36,500 nt of DNA from Uliginosibacterium gangwonense. GTDB taxonomy: Bacteria > Pseudomonadota > Gammaproteobacteria > Burkholderiales > Rhodocyclaceae. The notes beneath the pieces are model-generated. The model saw only the letters and a program-made list of their open reading frames with translations, did no database searches and had not been told where the DNA came from. This document shows positions 26,773 to 35,630 of the stretch, one piece after another. Both the position numbers and the translations under genes were made by a program. Position 1 is the first letter of the stretch. Each line of letters starts with the position of its first letter. The stretch lies in NCBI GenBank assembly GCA_005239635.1, contig SBBQ01000037.1, positions 1 to 36,500 on the forward strand. Reading direction: 5' to 3'.

Positions 26773-28185
26773 ATGAACACAGTAACCGACAAATTTACCG
26801 ATTACGTCATTGCCGACCTGTCGCTGGCCGACTGGGGTCGCAAAGAAATCAAAATCGCCGAAACCGAAATGCCCGGCCTGATGGCGATTCGCGAAGAATT
26901 CGCCGCGACCCAACCGCTGCGTGGCGCGCGTATTACCGGCTCTTTGCACATGACGATTCAAACCGCCGTGCTAATCGAAACCCTGCAAGCGCTGGGTGCC
27001 GAAGTACGTTGGGCTTCATGCAATATTTTCTCAACGCAAGACCACGCAGCCGCTGCCATTGCAGCCAAGGGCACGCCCGTGTTTGCGGTTAAGGGTGAAA
27101 CGCTGACCGAATATTGGGACTACACCCACCGCATTTTCGAATGGACGGACGGTGGTTATAGCAACATGATTCTGGACGACGGTGGCGATGCTACGTTGCT
27201 GCTGCATCTAGGCGCCAAGGCCGAGAAAGATCAGTCTGTGCTGAACAACCCCGGCTCTGAAGAAGAGACGGTGCTGTTTGCCGCCATCAAAGCTCAATTG
27301 GCAAAAGACGCAACGTGGTACTCCACCCGTCTCGCCAAGGTTCAAGGCGTGACCGAAGAAACCACCACCGGCGTGCATCGCCTGTATCAAATGCACGAAC
27401 GCGGCGATCTGAAGTTCCCGGCGATTAACGTGAATGACTCCGTGACCAAGTCTAAATTCGACAACCTGTATGGTTGCCGCGAATCACTGGTAGACGGCAT
27501 TAAGCGCGCGACTGACGTAATGGTTGCGGGCAAGATTGCTGTGGTCGCGGGCTACGGCGACGTGGGCAAGGGTTCTGCACAAGCACTGCGCGCACTGTCC
27601 GCCCAAGTGTGGGTGACCGAGATCGACCCGATCTGCGCGCTGCAAGCTGCCATGGAAGGCTACCGCGTGGTCACGATGGATTACGCCGCTGACAAGGCCG
27701 ATATTTTCGTTACAGCCACCGGCAACTTCCATGTCATTACGCATGCGCATATGGCGAAGATGAAAGACCAAGCGATCGTGTGCAACATCGGTCACTTCGA
27801 CAACGAAATCGACGTCGCGTCCATCGAAAAATATCAGTGGGAAGAAATTAAGCCGCAGGTTGATCACGTGATCTTCCCAGATGGCAAACGCATCATCCTG
27901 CTGGCCAAGGGTCGCCTCGTCAATCTGGGTTGCGCCACCGGCCACCCCAGCTACGTGATGTCCTCTTCTTTCGCCAATCAGACCATTGCGCAAATCGAGT
28001 TGTTCACGCAAGCCGCAAAGTATCCGGTCGGCGTGTACACGCTGCCTAAGCATCTTGATGAGAAAGTGGCGCGTTTGCAGTTGAAGAAGCTCAATGCACA
28101 ACTGACTGAGCTGACCGATCAGCAAGCCACATACATCGGCGTGTCCAAGCAAGGGCCTTACAAGGCTGACCACTATCGTTATTAA
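26773..28185 (+). CDS. ahcY: Adenosylhomocysteinase AhcY
   Basis: AhcY hydrolyses SAH, the inhibitory by-product of methylation, to homocysteine and adenosine using bound NAD. The 470-residue length is normal for the proteobacterial form. The Rossmann loop is [16 protein letters not shown]; other marks are [53 protein letters not shown] and the C-terminal YKADHYRY that closes the neighbouring active site. The start at 26773 is set by GTGGAG upstream and the family N-terminus. It is under the SAH riboswitch and followed 30 bp later by the S4 protein. Confidence 0.97.
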   Translation: MNTVTDKFTDYVIADLSLADWGRKEIKIAETEMPGLMAIREEFAATQPLRGARITGSLHMTIQTAVLIETLQALGAEVRWASCNIFSTQDHAAAAIAAKGTPVFAVKGETLTEYWDYTHRIFEWTDGGYSNMILDDGGDATLLLHLGAKAEKDQSVLNNPGSEEETVLFAAIKAQLAKDATWYSTRLAKVQGVTEETTTGVHRLYQMHERGDLKFPAINVNDSVTKSKFDNLYGCRESLVDGIKRATDVMVAGKIAVVAGYGDVGKGSAQALRALSAQVWVTEIDPICALQAAMEGYRVVTMDYAADKADIFVTATGNFHVITHAHMAKMKDQAIVCNIGHFDNEIDVASIEKYQWEEIKPQVDHVIFPDGKRIILLAKGRLVNLGCATGHPSYVMSSSFANQTIAQIELFTQAAKYPVGVYTLPKHLDEKVARLQLKKLNAQLTELTDQQATYIGVSKQGPYKADHYRY

Positions 28186-28215
28186 TGCAGCACGGCGACG
28201 GCAAACCGGTTTCGC

Positions 28216-28536
28216 ATGAAATCATTTCACCGTCGCCAATCGCGCCCCGCGGCATTGCCAAAACCATCGGTCGCGGCAATGCCGACGCAGGCCGAACACG
28301 AAAGTGATATTCGAGCAGACCAACTGCTCGTGCAGCAAGGGCTTGCCCATTCGCGTACTGAAGCACAGCGTTTAATTGAGCGCGGCTGCGTGTATCGTGA
28401 GCTTGATCAACAGCACGACACCGAGCAAGGCAACACTGCACAACGTATCACCGAGCAAGGCAACAAAATTGTGCGAGCCGCACAGCGGCTACCGCACAAT
28501 ACGCGCTTGTACGTTGATGCAGAAGAATCGTTTTAA
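28216..28536 (+). CDS. Small S4-like RNA-binding domain protein
   Basis: A 106-residue basic protein. Residues ~30-60, DIRADQLLVQQGLAHSRTEAQRLIERGCVYRE, match the S4 fold as in TlyA and RluB-type N-termini (R-x-D-x-L-V-x-x-G-L-A-x-S-R-T-x-A-x-x-L-I). The tail KIVRAAQRLPHNTRLYVDAEESF looks like the domain's last strands. A 15-bp unit (ACCGAGCAAGGCAAC) is repeated at 28420 and 28450, giving TEQGN twice. No methyltransferase domain follows, so it is a stand-alone S4 module. It lies between ahcY and metF in the same direction and may be cotranscribed. The start is uncertain. Confidence 0.7.
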   Translation: MKSFHRRQSRPAALPKPSVAAMPTQAEHESDIRADQLLVQQGLAHSRTEAQRLIERGCVYRELDQQHDTEQGNTAQRITEQGNKIVRAAQRLPHNTRLYVDAEESF

Positions 28537-28593
28537 CCGTTTTGAATTTTGTTGAGTTGGCGAAATACCGACTCGACACACAAAGAGCCGACG

Positions 28594-29475
28594 ATGAACA
28601 CCCAAAACAACTCGTCCTCCAGCGCCCAAGCCAATGCATCGGGGCTGACTTTTTCGATTGAATTCTTTCCGCCGCAAACGCCGGAAGGACAAGAGAAGCT
28701 GCGCGTCGTGCGTCGCCAACTCGCCCAACTCAAACCCAAATTTTTTTCGGTCACCTTTGGCGCAGGCGGTTCCACGCGTGAGCGCACACTCGACACCGTG
28801 ATGGAAATTCAGGCCGAAGGCCTGCAAGCCGCACCGCACCTATCGTGCATTGGTTCCACGCGTGACAACATCCGTGAAATTCTCGATCGTTACCAACAAG
28901 CAGGGATTCGTCGCTTGGTGGCGCTGCGTGGCGATTTGCCCTCGGGCGTGGTGGATCCGGGCGAGTTTCGTTTTGCCAATGAGTTGGTCGACTTCATTCG
29001 TGCCGAAACCGGCGACCTGTTTCATATTGAAGTTGCCGCCTACCCCGAGATGCACCCGCAAGCGCGCAACCCGCAACTCGACCTTGCCAACTTCAAGCGC
29101 AAGGTTGATGCTGGCGCCAACTCCGCCATCACTCAATATTTTTACAATGCAGATGCCTACTTTGCATTTGTGGAAGAGGCGCAAGCCGCTGGCGTAAACA
29201 TCCCCATCGTGCCGGGCATTATGCCCATTGCCAATTTCAGCAAAATTGCGCGTTTTTCAGATGCGTGTGGCGCAGAAATTCCGCAATGGATGCGCAACAA
29301 GTTTGAGAGCTATGGTGACGATAGCGCCAGCGTTAAGAGCTTCGGCCTTGATGTGGTGACACGTCTGTGCGAACGCCTGCTCGAAGGCGGTGCACCTGGC
29401 CTGCACTTCTACTGCATGAATCAGGCTGGTCTCACCAGCACGCTGTGGCAACGGCTGAATTTGTCGGAACGCTGA
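28594..29475 (+). CDS. metF: 5,10-methylenetetrahydrofolate reductase MetF
   Basis: MetF reduces 5,10-methylene-THF to 5-methyl-THF with FAD, supplying the methyl group for remethylation of homocysteine. The 293-residue protein shows FSIEFFPPQTPEGQEKL, FFSVTFGAGGSTRERTLDTV, HLSCIGSTRDNIREIL, RRLVALRGDLPSG and ITQYFYNADAYF, all family marks, and ends with the LHFYCMNQA region. The start at 28594 is supported by AAGAG upstream and family length. With metK and ahcY it completes most of the activated methyl cycle in one place; the methionine synthase gene is not in the window. Confidence 0.96.
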   Translation: MNTQNNSSSSAQANASGLTFSIEFFPPQTPEGQEKLRVVRRQLAQLKPKFFSVTFGAGGSTRERTLDTVMEIQAEGLQAAPHLSCIGSTRDNIREILDRYQQAGIRRLVALRGDLPSGVVDPGEFRFANELVDFIRAETGDLFHIEVAAYPEMHPQARNPQLDLANFKRKVDAGANSAITQYFYNADAYFAFVEEAQAAGVNIPIVPGIMPIANFSKIARFSDACGAEIPQWMRNKFESYGDDSASVKSFGLDVVTRLCERLLEGGAPGLHFYCMNQAGLTSTLWQRLNLSER

Positions 29476-29530
29476 AGCGAGGACTTCGCCAAAATCAAAC
29501 TTGTTCTGGAATATTCGAATCTGAGCAAGG

Positions 29531-29986
29531 CTATTCAATCCACTCACATTCTGGAAGCTTGGCACTGTTCGAAGCAATCACTAGCACAGCGTATTTGTAT
29601 TTCAGCTCACTCTTGAACGCGTTCAGTTTGTCCCGGTCGAATTCTTTTGCTTCTTCTGAATGCGATTCCTTTTTCATTTCGATCACTAGCAAATTTTCGT
29701 TCGTGCCGCGTTTGTGCACGATGATGTCCGGGAAAACAGTACTTGCTGTGAGATCGTCGTTTGATACAACGCCGGAGCGTATCCCCAGTTTTTTTGGGTC
29801 ATGTTGATCCCGGTTGTACTCACAATCGACATTCCAGCCTGCAAATTCCTGTTCGATATATATAGCCAAACGATGTGAAATGGAGCGTTCGTTGACGTCT
29901 TTTTCTAACAGATAGCCGTCATGGTCAATCAGCCTTCCTAAGGCTCTTTGTAACCTAGACTCAACGGTCTCTTTTGTGAGACTCAT
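29531..29986 (-). CDS. PD-(D/E)XK-like nuclease-fold protein
   Basis: A 151-residue protein with the layout of the PD-(D/E)XK superfamily: an N-terminal helix (ISHRLAIYIEQEF), WNVDCEYNRD, then VFPDIIVHKRGTNENLLVIEMKKE, where PD and E-x-K form the catalytic motif, then a helix rich in Asp/Lys (FDRDKLNAFKSELK) and a final strand YAVLVIAS. Such small stand-alone proteins are widespread but uncharacterised; a nuclease activity is an inference. The gene is more AT-rich than the neighbours and carries no dispersed motif, which points to transfer. Its ATG begins 2 nt after the serC stop, so it is likely translated from the serC message. Confidence 0.75.
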   Translation of the reverse strand: MSLTKETVESRLQRALGRLIDHDGYLLEKDVNERSISHRLAIYIEQEFAGWNVDCEYNRDQHDPKKLGIRSGVVSNDDLTASTVFPDIIVHKRGTNENLLVIEMKKESHSEEAKEFDRDKLNAFKSELKYKYAVLVIASNSAKLPECEWIE

Positions 29987-29988
29987 AT

Positions 29989-31125
29989 CTAATTTAACCC
30001 ACGGAAAACTTTCATAAACCCTGCCAAGGCATCCACCGCCTCTTGCGTGAGCCCATTGTAAATCGAGGCGCGGATGCCACCCACTGAGCGATGGCCAGCG
30101 AGGCCTGAGAACCCAGCTTGCTGGGCGGCAGCGAGAAATTTCTGCTCGTGTTCGACACTGGGCAAATTAAAGGTCACGTTCATGAGCGAACGGTCTGCCA
30201 CTGCTGCACGACTGCGATAAAAACCATCGCTCTCGTCTATCACTTGATACAGGCGCGCAGCTTTTGCAGTGTTAATGGCGTGCATATTTGCCAATCCACC
30301 CACCTCGTTGAGTAACCAACGCGTCACCAGCAGCACCACGTAAATGGCAAACACGGGCGGCGTGTTGTAAATCGAGTGTGCCGCAATGTGGGTGCGGTAA
30401 TCTAAAAATCCCGGCGCATCTTGCTTGGCTTGTAGCAGCCATTCGTCACGCAACACCACCACGGTCACACCTGCGGGGCCCAGATTTTTTTGCGCATGGG
30501 CGTAGATGAGTGAGTAACGCTCTGCCTCACAGGGGCGCGACAAAAAATCTGACGACATATCGCACACACGCGGCACATCGTCTCGTCCAAGCACGCGTTG
30601 AAACTGCAAACCTTCGACCGTTTCGTTTGAGATGTAATGAAAGTACGGCGCGCGCGGGTTGAAATCTAACTCGTCATCCATCGGCAACCGCGAAAAAGGT
30701 ATCGACGACGGTGTGTGCGAAAGCGGCGTGGCATTGCCAATTGCACCACCTTGCCACAGTACGCGCATGGGGCCTTCACGCTGCGCTTCGGTGAGCGATT
30801 TGCCGCTCCAATAGCCCGTGTGCAAGTAGTCCGCCGCCTCAGTGCTGCCTCGCAGCCAGGTCATGGGAATCATCGAAAACTGTTGCGTGGCCCCGCCTTG
30901 CAACATGAGTACATGGTAGTTGGGCGGCAAGCCCAGCAAGCTGCGCACGTTGTGCTCCAGCTCATGCATCACATTGGCAAACCAGTCGGAGCGATGACTA
31001 ATACCGAGAATCGACAGCCCCACGTCGGGCACGGCAATAATGGCTTGCTGCACTTGTTGCAACACACTCTCGGGTAGCGCGCCGGGCCCGCCCGAAAAAT
31101 TAAGTTGATTGGGTGTGAGCATCAT
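29989..31125 (-). CDS. serC: Phosphoserine aminotransferase SerC
   Basis: SerC is a PLP enzyme that makes 3-phosphoserine from 3-phosphohydroxypyruvate and glutamate, and also acts in pyridoxine synthesis. The 378-residue chain begins NFSGGPGALPESVLQQVQQ and has GISHRSDWFANV, MLQGGATQQFSMIPM, DMSSDFLSRP, the PLP-binding Lys in AHAQKNLGPAG, and SIYNTPPVFAIYV. The C-terminal GHRSVGGIRASIYN is typical. Three dispersed motifs fall in the gene (30288, 30734, 30973). The ATP-grasp gene lies 37 bp upstream on the same strand. Confidence 0.96.
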   Translation of the reverse strand: MMLTPNQLNFSGGPGALPESVLQQVQQAIIAVPDVGLSILGISHRSDWFANVMHELEHNVRSLLGLPPNYHVLMLQGGATQQFSMIPMTWLRGSTEAADYLHTGYWSGKSLTEAQREGPMRVLWQGGAIGNATPLSHTPSSIPFSRLPMDDELDFNPRAPYFHYISNETVEGLQFQRVLGRDDVPRVCDMSSDFLSRPCEAERYSLIYAHAQKNLGPAGVTVVVLRDEWLLQAKQDAPGFLDYRTHIAAHSIYNTPPVFAIYVVLLVTRWLLNEVGGLANMHAINTAKAARLYQVIDESDGFYRSRAAVADRSLMNVTFNLPSVEHEQKFLAAAQQAGFSGLAGHRSVGGIRASIYNGLTQEAVDALAGFMKVFRGLN

Positions 31126-31162
31126 TGGGTGTGTCTGGTATGTGCATCTAATGTGAGCGACT

Positions 31163-32452
31163 TTAAGCCGTCGCGCTCATGCGCTGGAGCAGAGCCGCAC
31201 GAAAAGCGTCACGCACGGTTGCCATATGCACTTGTTTGTAGGGAAAGAGTTCGGCCGGGTCCATGGCATGCGCCACCATGGTGTGGTCAATTTCAAAAAT
31301 AAACAGTTGGCCGTCTAAAGTTTCGGCACAGTCGAGACATAAATAATCCAAACCCACGCGGCGATTTATTTCATTCAGCGCGGCAGCGTGGCGATTCGCA
31401 AACTGCCCCGCTTGCGTAAAGTGCTGCATGAAGGCGGCTTCTTCCTCACGTTTGTGCGCGTCATCGTACATGCCGGCATTGACGTAATGAATCATCCAAT
31501 GTGAGGAAATGGCCATGTGGCAGGCGTAGGGCACACCGTCAATTAAGGCGATGCGATATTTGCGAAACAAGCCGTCTGCGCTGCGATAGTCGATGAACTG
31601 CGAGAAGAAGAAATCTTCGTCTTTGACTTGCTGTAAGTAGGTGACCAATTCATCGGCATTGGCAATGCGGGCAAGGTCGCGCCCGGCATGGGAATCGAGC
31701 GGGCGCACAATGAGTGGCCAGCTTAAGTTACAACCGATAGCAAGATCACCCACCTGCGCCTGCCCATTTGCCAATGCCTGCAAACGGTTGCGCTGGGTGC
31801 GATAAGTGGGCGGCATGAGCAGCCCATCAATGTTGTGCAGCAAGGCACTGGCAGCATCGCGCCCTGTGCGCGGCACAAAGGCAGGCAGGTTCATCACCGG
31901 CTTGGGCCAATTTGCCAATGCGGTTTGTAGCGCGTTAAGTAAGCCGCGATTCTCGTCCGACTCAGCCATCGACACCAACACCACATCATGCGCCGGCAAG
32001 TCGTGTGCAAAAAGCTGCGCGGGGTCCGTTGTGTGCGGTGATAGAAAATAATGAATCAGCTCCACGTCGCTCTCTTCGAGCAAACAGTCGAGCGGCGTAT
32101 TGGCCGAGATTTCGCCCGGCACCATGAGCATGAGCACTCGGCATGACGCCGGTTGCTGACGCGCCGGCCACACATACACGCGCTGCATTTGCAAGGCCTG
32201 CTGCTGCATGCCCAACCCAAGCTCTTTTTGCCCCAAGCACAGCATCACCGTGGATAAATTCATCCACAAATGCGCATCGTCCGCGCCTTGCTGTGCCTGC
32301 GCCAACATTTGCTGCGCCACCGGCACCAGGTCTGTTCCCGCAATGCTCATGCGCAAAAAGGGCGCCAAGCCTAAATACGGCGTTACGGCAGTCTCAGCTA
32401 ATGAAGATGCGCAGGTTGAAGACGTGCAGATCGGAACAGTAGGTGCGTGCAA
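31163..32452 (-). CDS. ATP-grasp (RimK-like) protein with N-terminal helical domain
   Basis: A ~429-residue protein. Residues ~40-90 (VAQQMLAQAQQGADDAHLWMNLSTVMLCLGQKELGLGMQQQAL) look like a TPR-type helical domain. The middle starts with a preATP-grasp strand (RVLMLMVPGEISANTPLDCLLE). The C-terminal ATP-grasp shows WPLIVRPLDSHAGRDLARI, FFFSQFIDYRSADGLFRKYRIALIDG, and the metal-binding LDYLCLDCAETLDGQLFIFEIDHTM. The fold implies an ATP-dependent carboxylate-amine or related ligase; the substrate is unknown. The frame starts at TTG 32452; ATG at 32350 is a shorter option, but the preceding PYLGLAPFLRM looks like part of the domain. Three dispersed motifs lie inside (31658, 31768, 31912). Confidence 0.78.
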   Translation of the reverse strand: MHAPTVPICTSSTCASSLAETAVTPYLGLAPFLRMSIAGTDLVPVAQQMLAQAQQGADDAHLWMNLSTVMLCLGQKELGLGMQQQALQMQRVYVWPARQQPASCRVLMLMVPGEISANTPLDCLLEESDVELIHYFLSPHTTDPAQLFAHDLPAHDVVLVSMAESDENRGLLNALQTALANWPKPVMNLPAFVPRTGRDAASALLHNIDGLLMPPTYRTQRNRLQALANGQAQVGDLAIGCNLSWPLIVRPLDSHAGRDLARIANADELVTYLQQVKDEDFFFSQFIDYRSADGLFRKYRIALIDGVPYACHMAISSHWMIHYVNAGMYDDAHKREEEAAFMQHFTQAGQFANRHAAALNEINRRVGLDYLCLDCAETLDGQLFIFEIDHTMVAHAMDPAELFPYKQVHMATVRDAFRAALLQRMSATA

Positions 32453-32698
32453 GTTGAAGCCTATTTACGATGTTGCGGCGAATAATCGAATTTGGTCGCT
32501 AGGTTAGCAGAGCGCGCTAGGCGGGGGCGAGAAGTTTTAGGGCATGGCTCACGTACTTAAACAAGCTGGCGAGTATCAACACGAATTTCAGGGGTATTAC
32601 GAACTTAAAGACAATCAAGATCGGGCTAATTCGGCCGTTATAAAAGCCTATCGCCCCCTTATTGGCAACGCGGTCAACGAGGGTGCGGAGGAGACCAC

Positions 32699-34300
32699 AT
32701 GGACATGAACACACCGCCCGTTCGGGTGGAGATGGCCGAGCAAGATGCGCTCAACCTTGAGGCTTGGTTACAGGCTCAGCTGGGTGAAAAGCGCACGCAG
32801 GCACTGCCACAACTAAGTAGTCCGGCGCTTCAACGTGTAGCCGATCTCATTGCGCAAGAATACTTGCCGCATCGTCACCTTCTGCAAGCGGTGAGTGATG
32901 AATTGCAGACGCTTGCCAATTGCGACTTGGGCAAGCCTTTACACCTAGAACATTCTGAACAATCTGCCGGCTTGCATGACGTACTCACGCGGCTGACCAC
33001 CAATTTGCGTGAGTCGATGTTTCAGTTACTCGGCTTATCCAATCAAATTGCTGCGCAAGGCACAGACCTAGCCACGCGAAATACTGAACTGAGCGAACGC
33101 ACACAAGGCCAAACGGTAGCATTGGAGCGTGCTGCGGTGGCGGTTAAGCAACTGGCCAGTTCGGCACACGACAATGAACTTGCAGCACGGGATGCCACTG
33201 CAAAAGTAGAAGCCTCGCGCCAAGCCGCGCTTGATGGCCTCGATATTGTGAACAGCATGGCGGATTCGATGCATGAAGTGTCGACGCAGATGAAAGGCGC
33301 AGAAGCGATTACGCGCAAGATTAATGACATCACTTTCCAGACCAATATTCTGGCGCTCAACGCGGCGGTAGAAGCGTCTCGCGCGGGCGAAAGCGGGCGC
33401 AGCTTTGCGGTGGTGGCGCAAGAAGTGCGTGCACTCTCGGTGCGCTGCGCAGAGGCATCAAAAGAAATTACTGACATTCTCGCCACGGCACAAACTATGG
33501 TGCAAACGGCAGAAGGCCACTCGGGCCGTGTGGTTCAGCAAGTGCGTAATACAGTGGAGCAGGCGGATGCCAGCGTGCTGTCGATTAACGAAATGGTGTC
33601 GCGCGTTGCCGAACAGAACCAAGCGATTGAGCAGCTCAACCGGCAGATCATAACGATTGACGTTGCCAATCAAGAAAACGTGCAACTCACCGAATATTTG
33701 GGCAAATGCATTGGGCGCATTTCAGATCGCGCCGGCTTTATGATGGATGCGGTGAAGCTCTTCCAATTGCCCGGCCGCACGCAGCATTGGCACAAACGAC
33801 ATACCGAGGCGATGCAGATTGCCACACGTGCGTCACAGCAAGTGGCTGAAGTTTTTGAGGCGGCCATACGACGTGGTCGCATCACCGAAGAAGCCTTGTT
33901 TACGCGTCGCTACAAAGCAATTCCCGGTACACAGCCGAAAAAATATCATGCGATGTATGACACGCTGGCCGATGAGTTGCTGCCGCCGGTGCAAGAAGCC
34001 TTGCTGCAAACTTATCCGTTCTTGGTGTTTGCCATTGCAGAAGATAGTGAAGGCTATGTGCCCACCCACAACGATAAATTTTGTGAGCCACTGACTGGCA
34101 ATCACGAATATGACTTGGCGCATAACCGCACCAAGCGCTTATTCCGCGACCGCGTGGGCCGCATTAGTGCGCAAAGTGAAGATCCGTGGAAGTTACAGAT
34201 TTATCGCCGCGATACCGGTGAGCTGATGTTCGACATGTCCGCCCCCATCCTGGTGAAGGGCCGGCATTGGGGCTGCTTACGCATGGGCTACAAGCTATAA
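32699..34300 (+). CDS. Soluble methyl-accepting chemotaxis protein with C-terminal sensor domain
   Basis: A 533-residue chemoreceptor with no membrane span. After a ~100-residue N-terminal region comes the coiled-coil signalling domain with the kinase-contact hairpin [46 protein letters not shown]. From about residue 355 a different domain follows: [34 protein letters not shown], then [20 protein letters not shown] and [26 protein letters not shown], resembling a PAS/Cache-like sensor placed after the signalling part. It probably senses an internal cue. GGAGGAG precedes ATG 32699 at suitable distance. I found no convincing sigma-28 promoter in the 246-bp leader, which holds one dispersed motif (32661). 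Confidence 0.88.
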   Translation: MDMNTPPVRVEMAEQDALNLEAWLQAQLGEKRTQALPQLSSPALQRVADLIAQEYLPHRHLLQAVSDELQTLANCDLGKPLHLEHSEQSAGLHDVLTRLTTNLRESMFQLLGLSNQIAAQGTDLATRNTELSERTQGQTVALERAAVAVKQLASSAHDNELAARDATAKVEASRQAALDGLDIVNSMADSMHEVSTQMKGAEAITRKINDITFQTNILALNAAVEASRAGESGRSFAVVAQEVRALSVRCAEASKEITDILATAQTMVQTAEGHSGRVVQQVRNTVEQADASVLSINEMVSRVAEQNQAIEQLNRQIITIDVANQENVQLTEYLGKCIGRISDRAGFMMDAVKLFQLPGRTQHWHKRHTEAMQIATRASQQVAEVFEAAIRRGRITEEALFTRRYKAIPGTQPKKYHAMYDTLADELLPPVQEALLQTYPFLVFAIAEDSEGYVPTHNDKFCEPLTGNHEYDLAHNRTKRLFRDRVGRISAQSEDPWKLQIYRRDTGELMFDMSAPILVKGRHWGCLRMGYKL

Positions 34301-34309
34301 CCACCGGCA

Positions 34310-35359
34310 TTATTTGCCCGGCTGATTGATCACCTGCACACCTTGGTCTTGTGCATCACCACGACGTGCACGAATTTCAATCGTCGGCATATTGGCCACG
34401 GGCGGCGGCGCAAAGCGCTGCGGACGATAATGTCTTGCACGCGCTTCTGCAATCTCTTGATCCATCGCTTTGGTCGACATGCCGCGTGCGGCCATCACCT
34501 CGCGAATACGCAACATCGAAGCAATTTCCGGTGGCGGCGCTTCAGACTTTGCCATGGCACGCCAGGTCGACTTCGGGCGACTTGCCGCTTCCTTAAAATT
34601 CTCGCCGCCCACAATACGCGCCATACGCATATTGTCTTTGCGCATCGCCCAATCTAACGCGCTATCACCGTAATCATTGCGTACATTTGGATTGGCGCCG
34701 AGTTGCAATAACCGCGAAGCGGTTGCTTCGTGATTTTCATACACTGCCATCATCAGCGGCGATGCGCCACCCGGCGTAAGCGCGTTGATGTTGGCGCCTT
34801 TATCAATCAGCAACTGCACTAACTCGTTATGGCCTGCGAAAGCAGCATAGTGAATGGCGCTCCACTGCATGTCTGGGCGATTTAGTTTTGCACCGCGTGC
34901 CAATAACCAATCAACCGCCGCACGATTACCGCGCCACACCGCCATCATCAGCGCGTCTTCACCGACCTTATTTGTTTTGTGAATATTCGCACCACGCGAG
35001 ACAAACAATTCCATCATGGGCAAATTACCTTCCCATGAGGCGATCATTAAACCAGTGCCAACATGGTCGCCCATAAAATCGGGTGAAAGCCCTGCATCAA
35101 GCCACTTGCGCGCTTGATCCACATTGCCCAATTCAATTGCCACCGTGAATGCGACTGGGTCGGGTAGATTTTGGCCTTGCGGCTTAATGCTTGGCCATAA
35201 GGCACTTAGACCCGTTTCCGCTTGAGCGGGCGCCCCACTCAACAGCGCGAGTAACAACACCGGAACAAGCGCACTGCATTTTGCCAATGCGGTATGCGCG
35301 CCCTCATGCGGTAACTCACGCGGTAACTTTTGTTGCATCGTAGATTTGGGCGATTTCAT
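34310..35359 (-). CDS. Secreted or periplasmic ankyrin-repeat protein
   Basis: A 349-residue protein. A basic N-terminus and hydrophobic stretch (residues ~30-47, VPVLLLALLSGAPAQA) form a signal peptide with an AQA cleavage site. At least five ankyrin repeats follow (residues ~70-225), for example VGTGLMIASWEGNLPMMELFVSRGANI, MQWSAIHYAAFAGHNELVQLLIDKGANI and GASPLMMAVYENHEATASRLLQLGANP. The C-terminal ~100 residues are basic and Pro/Ala-rich. Export suggests a periplasmic binding partner. The start may instead be the ATG at 35338. It converges on the chemoreceptor gene with 9 bp between stops. Confidence 0.85.
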   Translation of the reverse strand: MKSPKSTMQQKLPRELPHEGAHTALAKCSALVPVLLLALLSGAPAQAETGLSALWPSIKPQGQNLPDPVAFTVAIELGNVDQARKWLDAGLSPDFMGDHVGTGLMIASWEGNLPMMELFVSRGANIHKTNKVGEDALMMAVWRGNRAAVDWLLARGAKLNRPDMQWSAIHYAAFAGHNELVQLLIDKGANINALTPGGASPLMMAVYENHEATASRLLQLGANPNVRNDYGDSALDWAMRKDNMRMARIVGGENFKEAASRPKSTWRAMAKSEAPPPEIASMLRIREVMAARGMSTKAMDQEIAEARARHYRPQRFAPPPVANMPTIEIRARRGDAQDQGVQVINQPGK

Positions 35360-35502
35360 GTTGGCTGCAATTTTATCTGCGGTTTTGCTCGTGCGTTTAG
35401 GCTTGCGCGTTTAGTTCTGCGTTTGCCGACAATTCTGGCCACACTCGCGTGAATCACGTGTTACTTCATCAATTCGCGCAAGCATACCCCACTCCATACG
35501 CC

Positions 35503-35534
35503 AGCCCATCTCCCAGCCCATCTCCCAGCCCATA
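35503..35534. repeat. 12-bp tandem repeat, ~2.7 copies
   Basis: AGCCCATCTCCC repeats at 35503 and 35515 and partly at 35527. An antisense frame across it reads GWEMGWEMGW, which I regard as an artefact of the repeat. The region lies between the ankyrin gene and the second tonB. Confidence 0.85.
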
Positions 35535-35630
35535 CTTACTGCGCGACCATGCCGTGTAACGTATAAATGCGACCACTGTCTCGGCAGCATGTGCACGCAG
35601 CAAGCACACGAGATCTGAGCCGCTTCAGCT

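Larger units (their letters stand above)
298..35288. repeat. Dispersed 8/9-mer TTGCCAAT / TTTGCCAAT (at least 43 copies)
   Basis: A hand scan of both strands found exact TTGCCAAT on plus at 1932, 3146, 5710, 7184, 8297, 8512, 10052, 11315, 11891, 12974, 18522, 19548, 20327, 23693, 24386, 28973, 29228, 30288, 30734, 31768, 31912, 32913, 33663 and 35281. ATTGGCAA on plus occurs at 298, 443, 588, 942, 2696, 3136, 4427, 5570, 10090, 11076, 15179, 16199, 20131, 21984, 23084, 27297, 30973, 31658 and 32661. Of the 43, 31 carry a further T and read TTTGCCAAT. Random expectation for an 8-mer on both strands of 36.5 kb is about 1.1. About a quarter are intergenic, although genes cover roughly 88 percent. 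Coding copies fall in different frames (FAN, LAK, IGK), so codon bias alone does not explain them. None lies between 24394 and 27296. Confidence 0.9.

Noticed and set aside
32600-32640. Possible sigma-28 (flagellar) promoter before the chemoreceptor, TAAAG followed by CTAATTCG
   Set aside because: The -10 does not match GCCGATAA at the right spacing.
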